Shown here piece after piece: positions 1-9,546 of a DNA stretch of 64,000 bases (position 1 is the stretch's first letter; each line of letters starts with the position of its first letter). The notes below the pieces were generated by a model, which saw nothing but the letters and a program-made list of their open reading frames with translations, did no database searches and had not been told where the DNA came from. Source of the stretch: Rhodamnia argentea (taxonomy: Eukaryota > Streptophyta > Magnoliopsida > Myrtales > Myrtaceae); assembly GCF_020921035.1 (NCBI RefSeq), contig NC_063154.1, positions 6,572,001-6,636,000 on the forward strand, read 5' to 3'. Made by a program: the position numbers and the translations under genes.

Positions 1-109
1 CACTCGTCGCCACCGGTGTTGCAGCTTGGTGCAATCTTGGGAGGGAATTGCTCTTCAGCTGCCACCCCTGTTGCTGGCTGCAAAAGCTCAAGCTCTCCCT
101 CTCTGTTTC

Positions 110-2089
110 ATGTCTCGTGAGTTAGACAGCCCTGTCCAGACTCAGATGGCTGTGGCTATTTTCAAGAGCCCTCTTAGCAGGGAGTACCACGGGGCTAACA
201 GAAATGAGGGGAAGCAACCTACTGGGAGGAGACGGGTTTTTGTGCAGACTGAAACAGGCTGTGTGTTGGGCATGGAGCTGGATCGCAGTGACAACGCCCA
301 CACTGTCAAAAGGCGGTTGCAGCTCGCTCTCAACTTCCCAATAGAACAGAGCTCTTTGACTTGTGGGGATAAGGTACTGAAAAATGATCTCAGTGCTGTC
401 CTAAACGATTCCCCACTTCTCCTTACGCGGAATTTTCTTCATAGGAGCTCATCGACACCTTGTCTTTCACCAACCGGGAGGGATATCCAGCAAAGAGATA
501 AAAGTGGTCCGATAGAAATACTTGGCCGGTCAGATGGCCGGTCAGATGGCCGGTCAGATGACCAGTCAGATGGCCGGTCAGATCGATTTGATAGAATCAA
601 GCAATTGGTGAAGGACGTTGTGAAGGCGATCAAGATGGGAGTGGATCCAATTCCTGTTCATGGTGGTCTTGGGGGTGCATACTATTTCCGAAACAGTAGA
701 GGTGATTTTGTTGCTATTGTCAAGCCGACTGATGAAGAACCATTTGCCCCCAATAATCCTAAAGGCTTTGTCGGCAAAGCTCTAGGACAACCGGGCTTGA
801 AGAGATCTGTGCGAGTTGGAGAAACAGGGATCAGAGAGGTTGCAGCTTATCTTCTGGACTCTGAACATTTTGCTAATGTGCCTCCAACTGCTCTGGTGAA
901 GATAACTCACTCTATCTTCAATATTAATGATGGAGTGAATCCTGACAAGCCAAACAAAAAGAAGATGGTCAGCAAGATAGCATCTTTTCAGCAGTTCATA
1001 CCTCATGATTTTGATGCCAGTGATCATGGGACCTCAAGCTTCCCTGTTTCTGCTGTGCATCGAATTGGAATATTAGACATTAGAATTTTCAACACAGACA
1101 GGCATGCTGGGAACCTTTTAGTAAGGAAACTTGACAGCATGGGAAGGTTTGGTCAGGTGGAACTGACTCCTATCGATCATGGCCTTTGCTTGCCAGAAAC
1201 TTTGGAGGACCCATACTTTGAGTGGATTCATTGGCCTCAGGCTTCAATTCCTTTTTCCGAGGATGAATTGGAGTACATTAAAAAGCTGGAATATCAAGAT
1301 GATTTGAAAATGCTGCGTAAGGAGCTTCCCATGATCCGAGAAGCTTGTCTCCGCGTGCTGACCCTCTGCACCATTTTCCTGAAGAAAGCTGCTGAATGTG
1401 GCCTCTGTCTTGCTGAAATCGGTGAAATGATGAGCAGAGAATTTCGCAGTGGTGAGGAAGAACCAAGTGAACTGGAGGTCGTGTGCATCGAGGCGAGAAG
1501 GTCTATAGCTGATAGGGATGTTTTGTTCCCCGAGGCAGACATGGATGACGACGAGATTCAATTTGATATTGACTGTGAGGATGCTGAATCAGGCTTCATG
1601 CCAAAGATGACCTTGGATGATTATATGTTTAGATCACCTTTTGATTCCGGAATAGGTAGCAATGGTCGGAATCCTCTGTCTAGACTGGAGGAAGGAAGTG
1701 AGGAGGAAGAAGAGAGCGAAGATGAAGAAGAGAAGAAGGTGGAGGATGTTGCTGGGGTCGAGGCATTTGAGATGATTCCCTCAGTTTCGAAACTTTCCAT
1801 GTCCCTTAAAAACACTGTCTTGGGTAAGAAGGGTCCAAAGCAACCCAAATATTCTGGTATGATGCAGGAAAATGGCTCCATGACTAATACATCATCTGGG
1901 CACAGAAGTGCAAATGAGCAGCTTCCTGCAAGCGTGAGCTTTGTGAATCTCGCAGATATGAGTGGCGATGAATGGCATCTGTTCCTTGGGAGGTTCCAGG
2001 AGCTGCTGCATCCAGCATTCGATAACAGGAAGTCTGCCACCTTAGGCCAGAGGCAGAGGCAGAGGCTTGGGACTTCTTGCCAGTTTTGA
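110..2089 (+). CDS. Phosphatidylinositol 4-kinase gamma (type II PI4K-like, ubiquitin-like domain), 659 aa
   Basis: Predicted PI4K gamma, in plants usually a type II PI4-kinase-related protein with lipid and/or protein kinase activity. The open frame runs from base 26, but the ATG at 110 (MSRELDSPVQ) fits the conserved N-terminus of this family and is taken as the start; a splice-acceptor-like gttgcag at 18-24 suggests the 5'UTR begins upstream in another exon. A ubiquitin-like domain covers about residues 40-107. The PI3/PI4-kinase fold starts near residue 180 with a glycine-rich GGLGGAYYF (from residue 185). The catalytic loop NTDRHAGN starts at residue 328 (Asp330) and the metal-binding DHG is at 356-358. 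The C-terminus is acidic and low-complexity (about residues 530-550). The gene is intronless here. An unusual RSDG-type repeat lies between the two domains. Identity is firm; the paralogue (gamma 5/7-like) is an inference from the N-terminus. Confidence 0.93.
   Translation: MSRELDSPVQTQMAVAIFKSPLSREYHGANRNEGKQPTGRRRVFVQTETGCVLGMELDRSDNAHTVKRRLQLALNFPIEQSSLTCGDKVLKNDLSAVLNDSPLLLTRNFLHRSSSTPCLSPTGRDIQQRDKSGPIEILGRSDGRSDGRSDDQSDGRSDRFDRIKQLVKDVVKAIKMGVDPIPVHGGLGGAYYFRNSRGDFVAIVKPTDEEPFAPNNPKGFVGKALGQPGLKRSVRVGETGIREVAAYLLDSEHFANVPPTALVKITHSIFNINDGVNPDKPNKKKMVSKIASFQQFIPHDFDASDHGTSSFPVSAVHRIGILDIRIFNTDRHAGNLLVRKLDSMGRFGQVELTPIDHGLCLPETLEDPYFEWIHWPQASIPFSEDELEYIKKLEYQDDLKMLRKELPMIREACLRVLTLCTIFLKKAAECGLCLAEIGEMMSREFRSGEEEPSELEVVCIEARRSIADRDVLFPEADMDDDEIQFDIDCEDAESGFMPKMTLDDYMFRSPFDSGIGSNGRNPLSRLEEGSEEEEESEDEEEKKVEDVAGVEAFEMIPSVSKLSMSLKNTVLGKKGPKQPKYSGMMQENGSMTNTSSGHRSANEQLPASVSFVNLADMSGDEWHLFLGRFQELLHPAFDNRKSATLGQRQRQRLGTSCQF
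524..583 (+). repeat. In-frame 12-bp tandem repeat inside PI4K gamma
   Basis: Five tandem copies of ggccggtcagat; the fourth is changed to gaccagtcagat. They encode (GRSD)n with one DQSD unit in the linker between the ubiquitin-like and kinase domains. The unit is a multiple of three, so copy-number change would keep the frame. Confidence 0.95.
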
Positions 2090-2434
2090 GAAAGTTAGTA
2101 ATATGTCCCGATGGAACAGAATCTTTTCCAGGACGTAGGTTTGTGGAAGTGGAGGGTTGTCAGTAGGATTAGATTGCTTTGTGATCTCCATGAGTGGGTT
2201 TAGTTTGAGCATCAGTAGGATGAGCTGCTGTAAATATCCTTGGCATCGGCTAAGTGCAAGCTGAGTAGATTGGTTGTATTTTTTTCTTCTGAGTTCGTTT
2301 TCTTGATTCCAACCCTTACTCATGGACTTTGTCGGATAAATAATTTGTTGAATGAATATAAGAAAAAGATGTTATGTAAATTTAATGGGCGCTTTTCTTG
2401 AGTATTATCTTGTGTCACTGGAGCTGTCCAGTGT

Positions 2435-2440
2435 AATAAA
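2435..2440 (+). terminator. Polyadenylation signal of PI4K gamma
   Basis: Canonical AATAAA about 346 bases after the stop codon, in AT-rich 3'UTR-like sequence. An earlier ATAAATAA-type motif near 2336 is an alternative. Confidence 0.5.
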
Positions 2441-4300
2441 ACACTGAATGTGGCTGATCTTCCATTGTCTTCGAGCTTAAAGAAGTTTCTGGTTGATTGG
2501 CAAATTTCACTCTATAACAGTGGTGTTAGGACCTGTGGCTTTTGCGTCGGATCTCCATTGTCGAATAACACAGTTGGAGTGCGAAACATCGATTGGTTTC
2601 TGTAGATTATTTCCTAAGAGTAGCGAGTGTGTTGATCTGATGTATTTCCTGCCCATCCTTCTTCCAGATATGTTACGGACTAGTGTTGTTGTCAGGCACA
2701 ATCGTGACATGCACTCAGGTGTTTTCGAATTTGGAGGAGTTTTTGGCACCCGAACTTGTTCATGCAGATCGTACGTTTACGGGCTCTTTTTCTTGTTATA
2801 GAGCATCTCCCTGGCTCGTTCTTTCTTTCCCTCTCCTGGGTTCTGCACGTTTGACTCACCTGTGTCTCAATTTGCATGCGTGTTTTTGCTTCTAGGAGGG
2901 GTTCTTCTGAAGAGGCTTCTTCCTCAAATTGATACTACCAATGCTAAAAGGTACTCCAGTCTTTGTTTATGTGGGTTAGCAACGCGTCATGGTTGTTCAA
3001 TTTCACTGTTGAGGAGTAGGGCTGCCAAGAAAACTCCTTCGATGTCGACACAGCAAGGGGAGAAAGATATACTGAGCCAACCAACCGAGAGATCATTGGG
3101 GACCCGTTAAAGAGATTGGCCGTGTTAATTGGTGGAGAGGTCAAACAAGTCCCTTTTGTTCAATTCTTGCCCTTTTCTTCTTCTTCCCATTTGGAAGCGG
3201 CCAACAGAACTAGAATTTCCCGCTTGTTTAATCTCGAAGTACAGCCTTTGATCGAGTCAGCAAGTACACAATGTACGACCAGAAAAGCATATGTACTTTA
3301 GAAGATTGGTCCACTTGTCGGGCACGCCGAAGGAAGGGTACGACTAATCAGATCGATTTCTTCGAGTGATATTGGGAGGGTTGGAGCTCGGTTATAGCTT
3401 CCGAGGAATCTCATCGATGTAGTTACGACGGAAGTCATTGATCACGAGAGATCTAAAGCATCGACCCAGCATCGATGCGTCGTTACATAAGCTAATGATG
3501 CTTAGCTTGCATTGATCCCGACGCGTCGGCTGATCTGTTGTCGTCTAGCGGCACCAGAACCTGGCCAATTTTCAATTCTCATCCATAGCAGCCAAGGTTT
3601 TATCCTAAACATGAAAAGGAAAACAAATTGATTGGCCTTTTTTTACGGTTTGGTGAAGGTTCACCACCTACCAGTCTATTTCTCAGCAGATGAGGACTCT
3701 GTGTCAAGATGGTCACTAATTTCCCCAATTGGACTTTGAATTGGTGAGAAGGAATGATGGAGCTGATGAGGAAAGCCGTCTGGAAAATGGCATGTGAACG
3801 TGGCAACCTGATCTTTTTCCGCTTGGAGTTGCATAAATTTTGTTTCCTATCTTCTTTTCTTGACCAAGTGGGTTTGTGGTGGGCAGAGCCTTAATGTCTT
3901 GTAATGAAAGCATCGAATGATGAGAACGGGTAGAGCCACATGGGGAAAAAGAGTTGAGAGGACAAGATGGGACCAGGAACTTGTCTGGTTGTCCCCTTCT
4001 GGAACACCTAATCTGGACTCTGAAGCAAAAGTTATGGGCGTGCCCCAGTAATACACTCGAGCCATTCCCTATCCCTGTAGGTATCGTTGTGGCGTCGATC
4101 GGTCAAAATTAGTTGGATGGACTGAATTGATATAAATGCAAAAGATTTATGATTCAATTAGCAATATATATATAATTAGGACTGAATTGATACAATTACG
4201 AGTAATCTAAGACTTTCTTTTGATAGTTTTTCCAGATCAAGGATACCTAACTATAATGGACAACCTTCTTGGCTTGGCTTTTATAATCTTTGCTTTAAGG
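2441..4300. other. Intergenic stretch without recognised gene
   Basis: Only short open frames with no recognisable domain or plausible exon structure are present. Position 4095-4245 contains a fragment of the dispersed 'gactgaattgat' repeat family described below. Confidence 0.6.
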
Positions 4301-4309
4301 AGATTCTGA

Positions 4310-4519
4310 CCCAAGTTTGGCACAAATCGGTCCTTGTTGGAATGCAAGTTAGTGAAGGGCACATGCTGGTGATTTCATTGATTGAGTCTGAAAGTAACAT
4401 GGAGTAATGTGAGTTTACAGAGAAGAGAGAGGGACTAACATCATTGTCTATGATTCCTATGCCTACCAGATGGGAAGTTCGACCTCTTTCACTAGCTACA
4501 TCTTGTGGGACATTCCTGT
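4310..4519. repeat. 3'-flank duplication, copy 1 (interrupted)
   Basis: This stretch aligns by eye with 8965-9190: shared phrases include cacaaatcgg, taacatgga, agaaagaggg/agagaggga and atgattccta. Both lie downstream of a UGT89-like gene. They appear to be paralogous 3' flanks of the duplicated UGT unit. In this copy the homology breaks at 4519/4520 and resumes about 6130-6345. Confidence 0.75.
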
Positions 4520-5251
4520 TGTTGACACCGAAAAATGTCCAAGTCTTTGACCTCGACTCAGACCGGAAGAGACCGAGCAAATATGCGAAATTGGCTCGGA
4601 GAAATCTTAATCGGCAAAGTCAGTCAGTCGACAAGAAAACTGGTTTTTGTCGACTGAGGTGATAAGTGAAAGTAACCAAATCGAGGAGTAGAATGTCGGC
4701 AAATGGAGGTTGATTCAAGTGACGTTAGGCCACGATTGTAATGGCCGGTGTAGTAAGGATGAAGAAATCGTCCTGGTGCTAGAGCCGACAACCTCGGTTA
4801 CAGCTGTCGGAGCGATATTTGTAGGAGAGGAAATTCGAAGTAATCGTAAATTAATGGAACCAAAGATCCCGAAAGAACTGGAGACGACATTCGCGAAAGA
4901 GTGGGGAAAACAAAGTGTAACCGTCAAGTAGCAAAGGTGGTTTTTACTAAGTGACGTAGTACGTGTTTGATTTCTTTGTAAACGTCATTAGGTGTCACTA
5001 CTAGTTATAAATACCGGAATCCTAGTTTGTAGAAAGAATCGCCAATCAACCACCGAGTAACGGGTGTTCAATTTTACTTCCCTCACCTTTTACATGGCTG
5101 TATATGATTGTCTTCGGTTTCATTGTTTTTAATTTTATCGTCATTTACATTTATTGTCCGAGAATCAACAAATGACCTTTCACGGCCTTTATCGATTCAC
5201 CGATCGATCCACGTTTTGAAAAAGGTATTTCGTTGGTAATCTTCGGCAACA
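4520..5251 (+). mobile_element. Probable LTR (Gypsy-type ends) inserted in the UGT1 3' flank
   Basis: Begins TGTTGACACC, the terminal sequence also seen (inverted) at the ends of the two solo LTRs in this window, exactly where homology to the sister UGT flank is lost. A TATA box (TATAAATAC) sits at about 5006, as expected for an LTR promoter. A possible 3' end, TTCGGCAACA, is at 5242-5251 and resembles the inner end of the LTR at 50.5 kb. No matching 5-bp target duplication was found, so the 3' end is uncertain and the element may be truncated. Confidence 0.5.
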
Positions 5252-6130
5252 CATCGGTCAGCCGTCGTCATGAGCTGAATGGTTTTCGAAGTATACCACA
5301 CACTGTGCAATCGTCACAAATATCTTTAGCAAGACCTACATAGTTGAAGGTCGTGATTTGTCCGGTTCTGGGCAAGTCTCGCCCCAAATGCCCTGCGCTC
5401 GAGCCCATGGTTGTCTCCAACAAAACCTATGGTCCTGTCAGCTAATCAAGTAGAGTTTTCTAGTTTGGGTGATCGGCACCTAACAATTTCTGCTTCAATT
5501 AATCCTTTTGAAGTATGGTACGGCCCATAACCAAATGAATAATGCTCTGGCAAATCCACAACCCATTCTGTCCTTGTTCCCATGTAGGCCCACCAAATGG
5601 ATGGATCAGATCGGATCGGGTCGATGATTCGGAGCATTAAATTGATCAATTTAAAAATTTCGGCCATGCATACTTCAAAGGGAAAGATAAATCCCTAATT
5701 TACTTAGATCAGATCGGTGTTTTTACGAGTTTATTGAGGAGAACACTTGGATGATAAAGAAATTTAATTTACAATGAATGAATGATCCAAAAGCAACCCT
5801 TGAACTGAATATATAATGAGGTGCCAAAGGAAATATTGAATATAATGAGAATATCGTGTTTCCAATTATACTAAGCCATTTATGTCTTGAACCTATTTAA
5901 ACCCGTTTATAACATTTTAGCCGAACCATTTATGACACCACCCATTCAAAAACGAGTTAAAAATGAGTTAAAGAATGAGTTTAGGACCCATTTTGACATA
6001 TCTGCTACACAAGCAATTTGGGACAAATCCTGATTAAACTTGTTCGTGAACCTGCCAAGGCGTCCGGAGCATATATGGGCAAGGCTTTTGAGGTGGTAAG
6101 TCATCCACATGCCTCAGCTCGGAAATTGTA
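5252..6130. other. Unassigned insertion remainder and AT-rich repeat debris
   Basis: Between the LTR and the point where homology to the sister UGT flank resumes. It contains no recognised coding domain. Around 5880-6000 is a degenerate repeat of 'acccatttatgac' type also seen near 34780-35180. Confidence 0.45.
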
Positions 6131-6382
6131 ACTTTTACTTGATACAAGTTAGAATGATGATAGCCTTTCCTTTTGGTAATCTACGACTATCAGTGTGTAA
6201 ATTTTATTCGATATAACTAAGTTTAATTTGATCATACAACTCAATACTAAACGCTCCAGTTTTGTGGAAGGAAAAATGCATAGGAGAGTTACCTTTCTAG
6301 AAGTACAAACACGTGGACGTACGCGATTGCAATTTCTAATGTAAATTCCACGATTTGGTCCATTCGAGGCCGAATGGCATGA

Positions 6383-7810
6383 TTACGTTCGTTGATTTTG
6401 CAGTCGGCCCAACTCCTTCACGAATTCGTCCAAGCCTCTCCAGGAGCTCCCACCACCGGGCTCCACCGCCTCCACCGCCTTCCTCCGCAGCTCCCGCACC
6501 CTCGCCCGCTCCGGCAAGCCCTCCCTCATCGACCCCTCGATCGCCCGGCCCAGCTCCTCTGGGTCCGGCACCGTGCGCGCCCCTTCGCACGCCCTCACCG
6601 CCACGCCCATGTCCTCCACCAGCAGCCGCGCGTTCACGAACTGGTCCGCCTCCATCGGCCATGCCAGCACCATCTTCCCCGCCACCGCCGCCTCCTGGAC
6701 CGAGTTCCACCCGCAGTGGCTCAGGAACCCGCCCACCGCCCGGTGGCGCAGTATAGGCACCTGTGGGGCCCACCCCGTCACGACCTTTCCCCGGCCCGCC
6801 AACAGGGCCTCGAAGCCGTCCGGGACGGCGCCATACCCTTCCTCCGCCTGCTCGGCCGTGGGGGTCTTGACTACCCACACGAACCGGGCCCCGCTCCTCT
6901 CGAGCCCGGACGCCAAGGCCTCCATCTGCTCTTTGGTCATCAGCTTCTGGCTGCCGAAGCACACGTAGAGGACCGACCCGTCGGGGCACCCGTCGAGCCA
7001 GCCCAGGACGTCGCTGCCTGGTCCCGTGCCGGCGCCGCCGAGGTCTCCCCTGCCCAAGGCGTCATTGAGCCCGATCAGATTCAGCGGGCCAACGCTGTAA
7101 ACCCGCCGGTGGCCCATTTTCCGCCGCAGGTGCTCCAAATACTGGCCTTCCGAGTGATCGAGCGTATTGAACACGCAACCCCAAGAGTCCATATTCCCCA
7201 ACATGCTCCTCTTAACAATCTCCCAGTCCGGGTCGGACTCCTTGTAGAGGCGGAATATGGACGGCAGGTGCTCCTCCCGGAACGACGGCGCTCCGGGCAC
7301 ATCGGAGAGCTCCACGGCCTCGGTGCTAGCCCTCCTCACGCTCTCCATGTTCCGCCAGCAGGAGTCGATGACCAGCGTGAAGAACGCGGCGACGGAGAAG
7401 AAGGCGATCCGGGGGATGCCGAGCTCGGCGGCCAAGTCCTGGGTCCAGCCGAGGAAGAAGTCGGAGAAGATGGCAACGGGGGGGTTGGGGTGGGAGGCGA
7501 ACCACCGGGAGAGGGGGAGGCGGAGCGCGGAGAGGGCGGAGATGATGTGGACGTTGCCGGCGTTGCCGATGTCGCGGACGTTCTCGACCCCCGGGGGGAG
7601 CTTGGGGTGGGGAGGGAAGGGGAGGACGAGGGGCTGGACGGAGGGGTGGGCGGAGAGGAGAGGGGCGAGGAGGGGGAGGTTCTTGGGAGTGACCAACACG
7701 GTGAGGGTGAGGCCGCGGAGGGAGAGCTGGTGGGCGAGGTCGAGGTGCGCAAGCATGTGGCCCTGCGCCGGGTACGGGAATATCAGTACGTGCGGAGGCG
7801 GAGGCTCCAT
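6383..7810 (-). CDS. UDP-glycosyltransferase, UGT89-like (copy 1), 475 aa
   Basis: Family 1 GT-B glycosyltransferase predicted to move a sugar, usually glucose, from UDP-sugar to a small phenolic or flavonoid acceptor in the cytosol. The start ATG is the complement of 7808-7810. The catalytic His18 lies in YPAQGHM and its partner Asp is likely D117 (IFSD). The 44-residue PSPG donor-binding box begins with WAPQ at residue 347, contains HCGWNS, and ends with the Glu/Asp-Gln pair typical of UDP-glucose users. A VRACEG motif after the box points to the UGT89 clade. The gene is intronless and full length, with very high GC (strong shadow frames on the other strand). It is a tandem paralogue of the gene at 9547-10962, same strand. 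Acceptor cannot be read from sequence. Confidence 0.92.
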   Translation of the reverse strand: MEPPPPHVLIFPYPAQGHMLAHLDLAHQLSLRGLTLTVLVTPKNLPLLAPLLSAHPSVQPLVLPFPPHPKLPPGVENVRDIGNAGNVHIISALSALRLPLSRWFASHPNPPVAIFSDFFLGWTQDLAAELGIPRIAFFSVAAFFTLVIDSCWRNMESVRRASTEAVELSDVPGAPSFREEHLPSIFRLYKESDPDWEIVKRSMLGNMDSWGCVFNTLDHSEGQYLEHLRRKMGHRRVYSVGPLNLIGLNDALGRGDLGGAGTGPGSDVLGWLDGCPDGSVLYVCFGSQKLMTKEQMEALASGLERSGARFVWVVKTPTAEQAEEGYGAVPDGFEALLAGRGKVVTGWAPQVPILRHRAVGGFLSHCGWNSVQEAAVAGKMVLAWPMEADQFVNARLLVEDMGVAVRACEGARTVPDPEELGRAIEGSMREGLPERARVRELRRKAVEAVEPGGGSSWRGLDEFVKELGRLQNQRT

Positions 7811-8660
7811 GGAGACTGAAGAAGACCAAGAAGAAGCAGAAGAAAAGAGACGCTTATGTCGATTTCTCTGCGTGGGTCAGATTCAGAGAGAAAGAGAGAG
7901 AAAGAGAGAAGGCGAGTGGAGAATTTCTCACGTGCACGCGCCCCACTTCGTGGGATGGCTATCTTTCCTTTCCCTTAGGTGGGGCAATGGGACTAGGACC
8001 GGAGCGACCTTGGCTTGTCGGAGCTCGGACAGGAACCACTCACGTTTTCCTCATGGGTAGTCAGGAAAGACAGAGAGCCGAAGGAGAAGTTTTGAAGAAA
8101 GACTTTCCATCATAATGGACTTCTTATGGTGCGAGGAGACTTGTCGATTGACTTTTAAATGTCTACTGAAAAATCCATCGCCCTTCTTGATCATATTTAC
8201 GGGCTTTCTATCGCATCATCTTATTATATCCATGTACCTGGCAAGCGATGAACCTTCATTAGTCTAGTGGACCTTTAACTTGCTAGTCGTGAGGATGGAT
8301 AGAAAGTTTTAAAGAGGAAAGATAACTTTGGATCTACCGAATATCAATATCTATACATACAAAAAAGTTGGTTTGAATAAATCATGTAGATATAGTTAGG
8401 AACCTTTATATAGCGCAAAAGTATCCATATATTAGTAAGTTTGGAGCTACTTGACGAAGTAAAAAAATCAATTTATGCTCGGGATTGTTGCCATGCGCAC
8501 CCTAAGTCACAACCTTGGAATCATGCGATGCGAGGATCGTGGCCATACATGAAGTTGCGGTTGGTATGATGCCAAACCGGCAAAAGTTCAAAAAAACTGT
8601 GGAAACAATTATTTCGTCTTTAAAGCTCGGTTTGTTTTGCCTAAAAAGTGACATTCTTGG
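7811..8660. promoter_or_regulatory. Upstream region of UGT copy 1
   Basis: Contains a purine-rich (GAGAAA)n-like 5'UTR tract at about 7885-7915 directly upstream of the start codon on the minus strand, then ordinary AT-rich sequence. No further gene is recognised. Confidence 0.4.
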
Positions 8661-8664
8661 AAAA

Positions 8665-8900
8665 TCTTATTCAAGTTTAAGATTTTGGTGGCAAAAAAAA
8701 TAATTTAGGGTAAATCTATCATATATGTACAAATTTGAAAATTTTTGATGGTCAAAAAAATTAATTTGGATAAATCCGTCATATGTTGAGGTAATTCTAT
8801 TACATGCGTACCGATTTATATTTTTGGTGATAAAAAAATTAATTTTTAGATAAATGCATCACGTGTGTACGGGTTTGGAGGGTTTTTTTGTTTGTTTGTG
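8665..8900. repeat. Three imperfect ~65-70 bp tandem units (dispersed family)
   Basis: Three degenerate units each carry a 'ggtaaat..rtca/atcac..tgtac' phrase followed by a phrase ending in ttttggtgg(c/t)aaaaaaa. The same phrase occurs in opposite orientation at 63195-63430 (aaaaaacctcaaa..cacatttac), so this is a dispersed family with internal tandem structure. Confidence 0.6.
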
Positions 8901-8964
8901 ATATTAACCCATCAATCTATTGCGCACTATCCGACAATGGTCACGACATAACTCCCGGTGACAC

Positions 8965-9460
8965 GGCACAAATCGGTGTCTGTTCGAATGAAACTTAGTA
9001 AAGGCAAATGCTAGTTGATTTTACAGATTGAATTTGAAACTAACATGGAGCTTCACGGGCTCACAAAGAAGAAAGAGGGTCTAGCAACATCGTTGTTATG
9101 ATTCCTAGGTCAAACCACATGGGAGGGTGAAAGTCCTTTCCTAGTTGCTTGTTTCCCCCGGAACATTGCCGTCAAGCCTGTTCATGGGACCCGACTCCCA
9201 GAGCAAAAGGCTCGAAATCAAGCTCGAAGATTTGACCTGCTTTAATCCCATCAAGCAAGATTTCCACTAATCTATGATACTAACCTTCACTAACTAGAAA
9301 AAAGATAAAATTCATTTAGGTAAATATGTCTGAACTGAGCTTAATTTGATTGCATAATTTAATCCTAATCGCTCCAGTTTTTAGGGGAAAAAGAGTCCAC
9401 GGTTGATTTTCTAGAAGCAGCAAAACGGGTGGACGTACGTACACGATTGTAATCTGCCGA
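8965..9460. repeat. 3'-flank duplication, copy 2 (uninterrupted)
   Basis: Uninterrupted counterpart of 4310-4519 plus about 6130-6345. Shared landmarks near the gene are cgctccagttt, ctagaag and ggacgtacg. It shows that the two UGT genes were duplicated together with several hundred bases of downstream sequence. Confidence 0.75.
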
Positions 9461-9546
9461 ACGCACAATTCTACGGTGCTTTACTCAACGATCCGGTCGG
9501 TCGTTGATCTTTCTCATCCGTCAATAATGACAGGCCGACCGGATGA

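Noticed and set aside
6336..8060. Several long frames on both strands over the UGT genes (e.g. 475 codons on the plus strand at 6392-7819)
   Set aside because: They mirror the very GC-rich UGT coding strand, are Pro/Arg/Gly-rich and lack domains; only the minus-strand frame has the PSPG box and catalytic His.
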